A stretch of 64,000 nucleotides of DNA, from assembly GCA_002293455.1 (NCBI GenBank), contig DBDH01000099.1, positions 7,095-71,094 of the forward strand. The letters run 5' to 3'. A program made the position numbers and the translations under genes. Below the pieces are notes generated by a model. The model was given only the letters and a program-made list of their open reading frames with translations, searched no databases and was not told the DNA's origin. Origin of the DNA: Treponema sp. UBA937 (GTDB lineage Bacteria > Spirochaetota > Spirochaetia > Treponematales > Breznakiellaceae). Positions 1 to 7,072 of the stretch are shown here, in pieces (the first letter of the stretch is position 1; the number at the start of each line of letters is the position of its first letter).

Positions 1-62
1 GCCAATGCATTGATAAAATCATCAATAATGCAATATAGTGTTATCAACATTGTTTCGTTCAT
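1..62 (-). CDS. Transposase-like protein, N-terminal fragment (runs off window)
   Basis: A reverse-strand reading frame starts with ATG at 62 and continues past the window edge. The 20 visible residues begin MNETMLITLYCIIDDFINAL. A good ribosome site (AAGGAAGAG) lies 6 nt before the ATG. Short N-termini of this kind, with a hydrophobic LYCIIDDF segment, occur in IS982/IS4-type DDE transposases, so a mobile element is likely to lie just outside the window. No terminal inverted repeat could be identified in the 63-224 stretch, which holds no other gene. The family call rests on 20 residues only. Confidence 0.45.
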   Translation of the reverse strand, partial: MNETMLITLYCIIDDFINAL

Positions 63-224
63 AACGCTCTTCCTTTCTGTATGTTTTTTGTGGTAAATCA
101 ACTATACAAAAGGTTGAGCGTTTTTGCTACTTTTTCCAAAACTCGAAGTTCGGGCTGTTAGATATTCACCTCAATCGGCTGCTTCTTTCTCAAAGAGAAA
201 TTATTTTCTCCATTAATCTTTTTC

Positions 225-258
225 TTGACAATACCAAATATATTTGGTATTGTATATT
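225..258 (+). promoter_or_regulatory. hicAB promoter with a 22-bp perfect palindrome filling the spacer
   Basis: A perfect -35 box TTGACA lies at 225-230 and a -10 candidate TATTGT at 248-253, 17 bp apart. The spacer is entirely occupied by a perfect palindrome at 230-251 (half site AATACCAAATA and its reverse complement). An operator here would block RNA polymerase when bound. The XRE-type helix-turn-helix in the HicB encoded just downstream is the natural ligand, since HicB antitoxins are known autorepressors. The binding itself is inference. Confidence 0.75.
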
Positions 259-450
259 ATGCCTCTTAGTGGTGAACAAATGCTAAGACTGTATCAAAAA
301 GCCGGATGGAAAGTAATGTCTCAAAAAGGTTCTCATGTAAAGGTTGGGAAAGATGAGCAAAGGGAAATAATTCCAATGCATAAAGAGTTGAAGAAAGGTT
401 TAGAGCAATCATTGTTAAAAAGGCTTAAAGGTGAGGAGCTGTCAAAATGA
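259..450 (+). CDS. hicA: HicA family mRNA interferase toxin
   Basis: A 63-residue protein of the HicA/YcfA family: small double-stranded-RNA-binding-fold RNases that cleave mRNA when free of HicB. The visible signature is KAGWKVMSQKGSHVKV, with the catalytic histidine in the GSH motif, followed by the basic HKELKKGL tail. An upstream in-frame TTG at 244 lies inside the promoter palindrome, so ATG 259 is preferred. That ATG sits only 5 nt past the -10 box and has no Shine-Dalgarno sequence, so the mRNA may be leaderless. The stop overlaps the hicB start by 4 nt (ATGA), giving translational coupling. The toxin-first order is the classical HicAB order. Confidence 0.85.
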   Translation: MPLSGEQMLRLYQKAGWKVMSQKGSHVKVGKDEQREIIPMHKELKKGLEQSLLKRLKGEELSK

Positions 451-869
451 CTTATCATTTTACATCACATAAGGAACCTAATGGCTATTGGGCCGAATGT
501 TGTGAATTAGAAGGCTGTGTTACTCAGGCGGATACGCTTGAAGAATTATATGCTTCCTGTGAAGAATCATTAAATTTATATTTGGAAGAACCGAAAGATA
601 CAAAGGTTGTTTTTCCTTTGCCGGATGAGACTTTAAATTCAAAAAAGAATTTGATTAAAGCGGCTGTTGAGCCTGAAATAGCTTTGGCGGTTTTGTTACG
701 GTATTATAGGTCGAATGCTGACATGACCCAGAAACAGGCGGCGGAAATATTGGGAATGAAAAACGTATATAGCTATCAACGATTGGAGAAAAGGTCTAAT
801 CCAACACTGGCGATTATAAAAAAGATACATGCTTTGTTTCCTGAAATAAAGTTAGAATGCTTGTTTTGA
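447..869 (+). CDS. hicB: HicB family antitoxin with C-terminal helix-turn-helix
   Basis: A 140-residue antitoxin. Residues 1-60 form the HicB partial RNase-H-like domain that caps HicA (YHFTSHKEPNGYWAECCELEGC, then a LEELYASCEESLNLYL helix). Residues 85-140 form an XRE-type DNA-binding domain (MTQKQAAEILGMKNVYSYQRLEK). It should neutralise the HicA encoded upstream and repress the operon through the palindrome at 230-251. The ribosome site GGTGAGGAG lies inside the end of hicA. Both genes look intact, unlike the decayed sequence that follows. Confidence 0.85.
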   Translation: MTYHFTSHKEPNGYWAECCELEGCVTQADTLEELYASCEESLNLYLEEPKDTKVVFPLPDETLNSKKNLIKAAVEPEIALAVLLRYYRSNADMTQKQAAEILGMKNVYSYQRLEKRSNPTLAIIKKIHALFPEIKLECLF

Positions 870-969
870 TGAGCTTTATTAGCTGTTTGTCCTTGTTACC
901 GGCTGACAATCCAGGATTTAGATATAGCAAAAACACGCAGAAATATTATCTTATCAGGAGGATTAGCAA

Positions 970-1109
970 ATGAAAAATGATGCGATTGGCAGCAGTTCCT
1001 TGATGATGTAAGCGCTAGCTATATATTGACAATCTCAGAGCATGAACATAAAACTCCTTCACAAGTAGTAGGTGACCTTGTAAGAGAGAAGATCGCCTTA
1101 GGTATATAG
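970..1109 (+). pseudogene. Frameshifted small-protein remnant, possibly an antitoxin
   Basis: A strong ribosome site (AGGAGG, 956-961) precedes ATG 970, but the frame closes after 13 codons. From 987 the next frame reads 40 clean codons to a TAG at 1107-1109, including SASYILTISEHEHKTPSQVV and ending DLVREKIALGI. This looks like a ribbon-helix-helix-type small protein that lost its frame near 985. The surrounding 870-1226 stretch holds a further open frame that ends at the TGA at 977-979 (C-terminus NIILSGGLANEK) without a clear start. It contains no intact gene. Family identity is not established. Confidence 0.4.
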
Positions 1110-1226
1110 ATGAAGGAAATGGACTGAAACCGGACAGGGCTTTATTAACGACCATCTCGTTGTCGGTCTTGTAGAAGTTGTTCCCCTCTTCGTAATGGTC
1201 TTCTTCATGATGTATAGGATTGAGTT

Positions 1227-3701
1227 TTACAACAGCCTCGATTGTGTCTCTTTTTTGAAATTGTCCAAAGATTCCCTCAGCAGAGGATACAAACGCCGGA
1301 TGTTTTCCATGTCTTTATCTTTGAAAGCCATTTCGAGTTCGGAAGCAGCTCCTCCCAATTCTTTGGCGGAAAGAGTTAAGGCGCTTCCTTTTATTGTGTG
1401 GGCGTTTCGTCTTCCGGTTTCAAAATCTTTTTGATTAATATTTTTCTCTATTGAGCTCATCTGTTCCGAAGATTTTTCTATAAACTTTTCTATCAAAGAT
1501 ATAACGGCATCCTTATCTCCCATAAAGGTATCCAGAGCATCGTCTAAATCAAAAACCGCTTGATTTCCGGCGGCCTGATTTGTTACCGGTATCTCTTCAT
1601 TTTTTGCGGAATCGGAGGCTGCCTGTTTTTTCTGCGTTTCTTCCAGGGTTTCCGTGCCGATATCAATCCATTGATTCAGCACTTTTTCTATGTCGGCAGC
1701 TTTAAAAGGTTTTACGAGAATATCATTAAATCCCACTTCCATGCACCGTTCCCTTTCTCCGGAAAGAGCGCTTGCGGTGACCGCAATAATCGGAATGGCG
1801 AATCCCATGCTCCGAAGTTTTTGGGCGGCTTCATAACCGTTCATCCTGGGCATTTGAATATCCATGAAAATCAATGCCAGTTTGTTCATATCGGCTTTTT
1901 CGAGAGCGTCCTGTCCGTCGTCCGCTAACAAAGAAGGATAACCGATTTTATCCATAATGAGCGAAAATAATTTTTGATTTACCTGATGATCTTCAACAAT
2001 CATAATGAGTGGTTTTTTACTTTTGTAAGTTTTGGAATAGACGCTTGATTCTTTTTGAGCAGCCGGCTTTGCTTCTTCACCCTCTACCGGTTCAAGTTCC
2101 GTAATAGATTCATCATTCATGATGTCTACGATTTCTTTTAGGCTGTGCCGTTCAATCGGCTTATTGACATAACCGTAAAACCATTTGAGAAGGGTCATTT
2201 TTGCTTCGGCGCCTAAAAGACCGTGGGGCACCATAAGAATCAGGTGTGAAGAATTGATGGCTTCATTATTTTTTATTTCCGATGCCAGCCGCCAGCCGTC
2301 CATGTGCGGCATCACCATATCAATAAGGCAGAAAGAAAAGGCTTTTCCCGAAGCAGCATTTTTCTTCATCATTTTCAGAGCTTCCTCTCCTGATTCCGCC
2401 TGACAGGTGTTTTTGTAGCCTAAATCACGCAAGTAGGATGCGATAATGTTGTTAGTTTCAATGTTGTCGTCCACCACGAGAACATAATCATCTTTCTGAG
2501 AGATAATTTCCGGTTTAAAATGATTTTTCCCCGATATCTTTATAGGAATCGTAAAACTGAAAACGGAACCTCGTTCTGTGCCAGAACCTCGTTCTGTACC
2601 GGAACCGCTTTTGTTTGAATGCATTTCTATGGTCCCGTTCATAAGACCGACAAGATTTTTAGAAATAGATAAACCGAGTCCCGTCCCCCCGAAACGCCTG
2701 GTATTTGACGGATCGCCCTGAAAGAATGTTGTAAACAATTTGTTTTGCAGATCTTTCGGAATGCCTATTCCGGTATCCGCTATAGCGACTTTCAAAAACT
2801 TGCCGCCGTTGTGTTCTGTGAGAAGTGCTGAAATAGTAACGCTTCCTTCCCTTGTAAATTTTACCGCGTTTTTTACCAAATTGATTACGATTTGTCTGAA
2901 CTTATACGGGTCTCCGACAATCATAAGGTGAATATCCTGCGGCAAATCTAAAATCAGTTCGAGACCTTTCTTGTGAGCCTCCATAGAAATCATTTCTACG
3001 GCCTGTTCAATAGATTGTTCAAGATCAAAATCGGTTTCTTCCAAAATCATTTTTCCGGCTTCAATCTTTGAATAATCAAGAATGTCATTAATGAGATACA
3101 AGAGAACATCCGCGGAAAACTTCACCTGCTTGGCATATTCCGCCTGTTCCCTGTCCAGCCTTGTGTCTTGGAGCAGCTCGGCCATCCCGATAATTGTTTG
3201 AATCGGCGTCCGTATTTCATGGCTCATGTTTGCCAGAAATTGGCTTTTTTCTTCAATTGCCCGTTGAGCAATTTCTCTTTCGGCAAGGAGCTGTTCTTCT
3301 TTATTCCTCTCTTTTGTCAAATCCTCCAGGACAAAACCGATAAAGGGGCCTTCCGCGTCTTCCGCACCTTGCCGTTTTTCAATCAGCCATGCCTGGATTT
3401 TCAGCCAATGAACAACCGTACTGCGGCTTTGAAAAGATGTAACAAAAGACGATTTTTTCATCGAGCCTTCAAGCAGCTGGAAAATAACAAGAGGAAACAG
3501 CTGTTTTTCATTAAACGCCAAAATATCCTGGAAAAGGGAATTCTTAATCTCACCCGGCTGAACGGCAAATGTTGTTACAAGCGTTTTGAACACTGTATTG
3601 AATGTAACAATTACGCCGTTCCCATCAGTGATCACCATGGGAACATCCGATTCTTTAAAGAATCGGTAATAAGGATTAACATTTCTCCCGACGGAAAACA
3701 T
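1227..3701 (-). CDS. Hybrid sensor histidine kinase with two receivers and an HPt domain
   Basis: An 824-residue cytoplasmic phosphorelay kinase. Domains in order: PAS-like sensor (about 10-130), short coiled coil (130-155), HisKA with phospho-acceptor His161 in SHEIRTP, HATPase (about 262-388, with NLVKNAVKF, DTGIGIP and GGTGLGL), receiver 1 (405-525, Asp461), receiver 2 (565-682, Asp614), and HPt (715-820, His768 in NAHTIKGSA). No membrane segment is seen, so the signal is intracellular. The ATP lid region carries a duplicated SGSGTER motif (see repeat at 2565-2606). The gene lies 9 nt after the upstream regulator, with ribosome site AGAGGT, and is almost certainly co-transcribed with it. 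His-Asp-His-Asp transfer is implied, and the two-receiver protein may be the output. The signal is unknown. Confidence 0.92.
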   Translation of the reverse strand: MFSVGRNVNPYYRFFKESDVPMVITDGNGVIVTFNTVFKTLVTTFAVQPGEIKNSLFQDILAFNEKQLFPLVIFQLLEGSMKKSSFVTSFQSRSTVVHWLKIQAWLIEKRQGAEDAEGPFIGFVLEDLTKERNKEEQLLAEREIAQRAIEEKSQFLANMSHEIRTPIQTIIGMAELLQDTRLDREQAEYAKQVKFSADVLLYLINDILDYSKIEAGKMILEETDFDLEQSIEQAVEMISMEAHKKGLELILDLPQDIHLMIVGDPYKFRQIVINLVKNAVKFTREGSVTISALLTEHNGGKFLKVAIADTGIGIPKDLQNKLFTTFFQGDPSNTRRFGGTGLGLSISKNLVGLMNGTIEMHSNKSGSGTERGSGTERGSVFSFTIPIKISGKNHFKPEIISQKDDYVLVVDDNIETNNIIASYLRDLGYKNTCQAESGEEALKMMKKNAASGKAFSFCLIDMVMPHMDGWRLASEIKNNEAINSSHLILMVPHGLLGAEAKMTLLKWFYGYVNKPIERHSLKEIVDIMNDESITELEPVEGEEAKPAAQKESSVYSKTYKSKKPLIMIVEDHQVNQKLFSLIMDKIGYPSLLADDGQDALEKADMNKLALIFMDIQMPRMNGYEAAQKLRSMGFAIPIIAVTASALSGERERCMEVGFNDILVKPFKAADIEKVLNQWIDIGTETLEETQKKQAASDSAKNEEIPVTNQAAGNQAVFDLDDALDTFMGDKDAVISLIEKFIEKSSEQMSSIEKNINQKDFETGRRNAHTIKGSALTLSAKELGGAASELEMAFKDKDMENIRRLYPLLRESLDNFKKETQSRLL
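2565..2606 (-). repeat. 18-bp in-frame tandem duplication in the kinase ATP-binding domain
   Basis: Copies at 2565-2582 and 2583-2600 differ at two positions, and a 6-bp partial copy follows. It encodes the GSGTER unit twice, at the place where ordinary HATPase domains have a single glycine-rich GSG step before the F-x-F/I strand. Confidence 0.8.
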
Positions 3702-3710
3702 TGAGTACCT

Positions 3711-4985
3711 CTAAAAATTGGTTCTTAGTATTTCCATCGATTTTACCAAAATATCTTCCGGTTTGAGGGGTTTCGTAAGATAGCTTTTTATGCCCATTTG
3801 GAACGCTCTAATAACCGTATCACGCTGAGTTACGGCGGAAAGAACAATTACCGGCATACGGATATCTTTCGTTTTGAGTTCTTTGAGTACTTCAAACCCG
3901 TCCTTATTGGGCATCATGAGGTCAAGAAATACAAGATCAAATTTTTCGGTTTCAACGGCATTGATAAATTCCGCACCGTCGGAAAAAGTTGATACATCGG
4001 CATCGATTTTTTTGAAAGTACCTTTTATTAATTCCTGAATGACAAAATCGTCATCCACCGCTGCAATTTTCAGATTTTTGCCGGCATCGGCAATATCATC
4101 CAATTTTATTTTCCGTTTGGTTTCCGCGTCAAAACGGAGATGCATGGATTCGCCTTCGAGATTTTTTTCCGCGGATAGAATTTTGTCGCCGACAATTTCG
4201 GCTTTTTCACCGATGTAGTCCATTTTCCGGTCCAGTTCCGACAAAAGTCCATCGACAGCGTAAAGCAGATTGGAAACTACTTCAATGTCTTCGTATTCCT
4301 TTTGGTTTTGTACAAATTTTTTGATAAAGCTGTCTTTTGTCAGCATTCTGACATAACGGTGTTTCGCCCTTGAAGCCTGGAGAACCGTATCCAGAAGTTT
4401 CTGAAGATTTGGAGCGTCCGCAAATCCCAGCATCATATCACTGATCATTACAATAATTTTTGGTATTTGAATTTCGTAAAGTTCGATCAGTTCCACAATT
4501 TTAAAACGAAGCAGATCCAGTTTATCCCGGTTAAGTCCCTGGGCAATTTCAATAAAGATAATATCATCGTTTACATGGGCTTCAATGATACAGGGCGTTT
4601 CATCAACGTCAAAATTAATCCCCAATATTTCAGACAGCGTAAGAAAAAGAGCGTCAATTTTTATCGGTTTGGTAAATACCTTTTTAACATTATACTGAAC
4701 CAGTTCGATAATGTTTTTTTGATCGATTTTTTTTGCGGTAATGATAACAGGAATATTGGATGTGTTAGGATTCGATTTTTTATCCTTAAGAACATCCATA
4801 GAACTTTGCCGGCCTTTTGTAAGATTGTAATCCATAATAACCAAGTCGGGAGGATTTATTCTCATTTTGGATATTCCGTCCAGACCGTTTATTGCCGCGC
4901 TGACATCAATTCCGTTATCGGAAAGCTTCATTCGGAGATATTCCCGAAAAAGAGGTGATTCATCAATAATAAGTACTTGTTTCAT
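3711..4985 (-). CDS. Response regulator with receiver domains at both ends
   Basis: A 424-residue protein. An N-terminal receiver (1-120, phospho-acceptor Asp52 in LVIMDYNL, conserved Lys in FTKP) is followed by a middle region (about 130-240) and a C-terminal receiver (about 305-424, with AVDDD, LVFLDLMMP and YLTKPL). The middle region alternates beta strands and helices in a way that resembles a STAS-like fold (IIVMISD). That is inference only. There is no DNA-binding or enzymatic output domain. The start at 4985 is chosen because GTGGAG lies 6 nt upstream; an in-frame TTG at 5000 has none. It is first in an operon with the hybrid kinase. Two receivers and no obvious effector suggest a phosphate sink or a protein-interaction hub. 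Confidence 0.85.
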   Translation of the reverse strand: MKQVLIIDESPLFREYLRMKLSDNGIDVSAAINGLDGISKMRINPPDLVIMDYNLTKGRQSSMDVLKDKKSNPNTSNIPVIITAKKIDQKNIIELVQYNVKKVFTKPIKIDALFLTLSEILGINFDVDETPCIIEAHVNDDIIFIEIAQGLNRDKLDLLRFKIVELIELYEIQIPKIIVMISDMMLGFADAPNLQKLLDTVLQASRAKHRYVRMLTKDSFIKKFVQNQKEYEDIEVVSNLLYAVDGLLSELDRKMDYIGEKAEIVGDKILSAEKNLEGESMHLRFDAETKRKIKLDDIADAGKNLKIAAVDDDFVIQELIKGTFKKIDADVSTFSDGAEFINAVETEKFDLVFLDLMMPNKDGFEVLKELKTKDIRMPVIVLSAVTQRDTVIRAFQMGIKSYLTKPLKPEDILVKSMEILRTNF

Positions 4986-5002
4986 AATTGCTCCACTCAA
5001 CT

Positions 5003-5031
5003 ATTGTAAACTGACTTTTTTCATATGGCAA
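5003..5031 (-). promoter_or_regulatory. Promoter of the regulator-kinase operon
   Basis: On the reverse strand, TTGCCA (5026-5031) and TACAAT (5003-5008) are separated by 17 bp. They lie just upstream of the ribosome site of the two-receiver regulator. The 4986-5169 interval between the divergent genes holds this promoter and a weak TATACT (5113-5118) for the plus-strand gene; nothing else is seen in it. Confidence 0.65.
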
Positions 5032-5169
5032 GCAAAAAATGACGGCGGTAATTTTTTTTGTAAATCGTATATTCTCGGCAGTCCATTCCTTCCCAAAAGA
5101 CATATTTTTTCATATACTTAAATGTGTGATAGAGGAATTCCATTATGTCAAGGAACAAGGAAGAACAAA

Positions 5170-5742
5170 ATGAAAAAGGTTTTGCTGTTTTTAGCCGAAG
5201 GATTTGAAGAAGTGGAAGCCCTGACTCCGGTTGATTATCTTCGCCGCGCGGAAATTGATGTGATTACATCAGCCGTGGGTGCTGACAAAATCGTCACCGG
5301 TTCCCATAAGATTCCGGTCACCGCCGATACGCTGCTGAATGATTTATATTTGGGAAATAAGTTACATGCAGAGAACTGGGACGCTGTCTTGTGTCCCGGA
5401 GGAATGCCGGGATCCGCAAATATTGCCGCTTCTCCCATAGCTTGTGATTTTCTTCAGAATATGGCGTCGTCGGGGAAACTGGTTTCGGCTATCTGCGCCG
5501 CTCCCGCCGTCGTGCTGGGTCCCTTGGGAATCCTAAACGGTAAAAAATTCACCTGTTTTCCCGGCATGGAAACACGGGTTTCTTCGGGAATCTGGCTTGA
5601 AGACCGCGTTGTCATCGATGGGAACATTGTAACAAGCCGCGGACCAGGAACTGCCGTCAATTGGGCCCATACCTTGATAGAAATCCTTGCCGGAAAAGAT
5701 AAAGCGGACGCGCTGATAGAAACGGTGTTGGCAAAACTGTAA
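5170..5742 (+). CDS. DJ-1/PfpI family protein (YajL/ThiJ-like)
   Basis: A 190-residue cytosolic protein of the DJ-1 superfamily. It has the acidic EGFEEVEA motif and the nucleophile elbow AICAAPAVVLGPLG, where the cysteine is the reactive residue. It ends with the family's GPGTAVNWAHTLIEIL segment. Relatives act as protein/nucleotide deglycases or oxidative-stress factors, but the substrate cannot be set from sequence. The start at 5170 is preferred because AAGGAAG stands 6 nt upstream; the ATG at 5122 would add 16 uncharacteristic residues. It is monocistronic and converges on the molybdenum hydroxylase operon with only 9 bp between stops. Confidence 0.88.
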   Translation: MKKVLLFLAEGFEEVEALTPVDYLRRAEIDVITSAVGADKIVTGSHKIPVTADTLLNDLYLGNKLHAENWDAVLCPGGMPGSANIAASPIACDFLQNMASSGKLVSAICAAPAVVLGPLGILNGKKFTCFPGMETRVSSGIWLEDRVVIDGNIVTSRGPGTAVNWAHTLIEILAGKDKADALIETVLAKL

Positions 5743-5751
5743 TCCGGCGCC

Positions 5752-6603
5752 TTATCTTGTCAAATCCTCAATGGTCGAGCTGATAAAATTGAGTATCTTT
5801 ACCGCAAGCAGTCCGTTTGGGTAAGGGAGTTCCGCCAGGTAGTTTTCCCAAAGGCCTACAAAGTGCGACGCAGTTTTTCTATCCAGGGGGAGCTGCTGTC
5901 CGAAAAAAATCATCTCAAGGTTTCTGTTTGTAATGATGGATTCTCCGGCGAACACAAAGCGCACATCGCTGATGATATTTTTCTGCGCTTTGACAATAAA
6001 GACAAGCATTCCCCTCCCGCATCCGCAATGTCTGTCTTCAAATTTTTTAATGATCGTGTAATCCCAGCTTTCAAAGGGAATCCTGATTCTTGTGAGCAGT
6101 TCCTGTTTGTCCAAAGCGGACAGAGGATCGTCTTTTGTATCGAAACGGGAAGCGGCTATCCATCGGCTGGATACCGCGCTTCGCAGTTCGTACATGGCGT
6201 CTAATGCCGCTAAAGGCGCATGGGTATCCAATTTTTCCTTCGCGTAACAGATATTGCCGCCAATGGTCGCAAGGTTTCTGACAGGGGGATTTGCAATTTG
6301 CATGATGGTATTCCGAAGGATTTCCGGAACAATCTTTCCTATTCTGATAAGATCATTGAGTCTGACCATGGAACCTATTTCCAGGTAGCGTTCAGTCCGG
6401 GTTATCTTGTGGAGTTCGTGGATTTTTTCCAGGGAAAGAATGGGACCGGGAAATTCCGCGAGTTTCGATGCCGTGCCCAAGACAATGCCGGTCCCTCCCG
6501 CGTAGAGAACCGCGCCGGGATTTCTTGCCCAGGAAGAAAAAAGTTCCGCCAAGGTTGACGATAGAAAAATCTGATTCCGAACTGTGTTATGCGCCGCGTC
6601 CAT
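5752..6603 (-). CDS. FAD-binding subunit of a molybdenum hydroxylase
   Basis: A 283-residue protein of the CoxM/XdhB FAD-subunit family, which passes electrons from the iron-sulfur subunit to FAD. Visible are a first FAD-binding motif (VLYAGGTGIVLG), the second motif PPVRNLATIGGNICYA, and a C-terminal CO-dehydrogenase flavoprotein-like domain. The start at 6603 has GGAGG 4 nt upstream and overlaps the end of the iron-sulfur subunit gene by 17 bp; a longer frame to 6648 has no ribosome site. It is last in the operon. Its residues 145-283 are more divergent than the FAD domain. Confidence 0.85.
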   Translation of the reverse strand: MDAAHNTVRNQIFLSSTLAELFSSWARNPGAVLYAGGTGIVLGTASKLAEFPGPILSLEKIHELHKITRTERYLEIGSMVRLNDLIRIGKIVPEILRNTIMQIANPPVRNLATIGGNICYAKEKLDTHAPLAALDAMYELRSAVSSRWIAASRFDTKDDPLSALDKQELLTRIRIPFESWDYTIIKKFEDRHCGCGRGMLVFIVKAQKNIISDVRFVFAGESIITNRNLEMIFFGQQLPLDRKTASHFVGLWENYLAELPYPNGLLAVKILNFISSTIEDLTR

Positions 6604-7072
6604 AGCGCCTCCGCTGCCGAATATCCGCAGTAAATAATAAGGCATCAATTAAACTTGATGGTTCCGTACAGCGGCAAAGAACACCGTCAAATGCCCCTGC
6701 CGCGTCTGCCCTTTCCGGTTTCGGAATAATGTCGAGGAATGCCTCTATCGCGAAAATTTTTGCCGCGTCGCAATATCCGCAGGTTTCAACGTTTGCCTGG
6801 GTGAATCCTTTCATAATGTCCTGGTATTCATCGGTCTGGATAAATCCTTCCAGGGTGATAATCTCGCTGTTTCTGACATGAAAAGCGGGGATTGAGCAAG
6901 CCGGCTTTACTTTTCCGTTAAATATAACCGAACAGCATCCGCATCTTCCGCAGAGACAGCCGGATTTTGCTTCCAGAAGATTAAATTTGTTTCTCAGAAT
7001 ATCGATTAAACGGAAATGAGCTTCCGTCTGTACCTTTACGTCTTCTCCGTTAAGGATAAATCCTATCGTCAT
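6587..7072 (-). CDS. [2Fe-2S] subunit of a molybdenum hydroxylase
   Basis: A 161-residue protein of the CoxS/XdhC-type family with two [2Fe-2S] clusters. The plant-ferredoxin cluster motif is C-x4-C-x2-C in GCLCGRCGCC, followed by a further Cys in VKPAC. The second, helical cluster uses CGYC and CRC. The usual CGFCTPG stretch is replaced by CGYCDAAK, but the ligand cysteines are kept. Its start overlaps the stop of the molybdenum-subunit gene by 4 nt (ATGA), and GGAGAAGAAGGA precedes it. It carries electrons from molybdopterin to the FAD subunit encoded next. Confidence 0.88.
   Translation of the reverse strand: MTIGFILNGEDVKVQTEAHFRLIDILRNKFNLLEAKSGCLCGRCGCCSVIFNGKVKPACSIPAFHVRNSEIITLEGFIQTDEYQDIMKGFTQANVETCGYCDAAKIFAIEAFLDIIPKPERADAAGAFDGVLCRCTEPSSLIDALLFTADIRQRRRYGRGA

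Noticed and set aside
1560..1928. 122-residue plus-strand frame opposite the hybrid kinase
   Set aside because: Lies opposite the receiver 2 and HPt coding region, which is well conserved on the other strand.
5743..5751. Terminator between the convergent PfpI and FAD-subunit genes
   Set aside because: Only 9 bp, with no stem-loop that would not also be coding.
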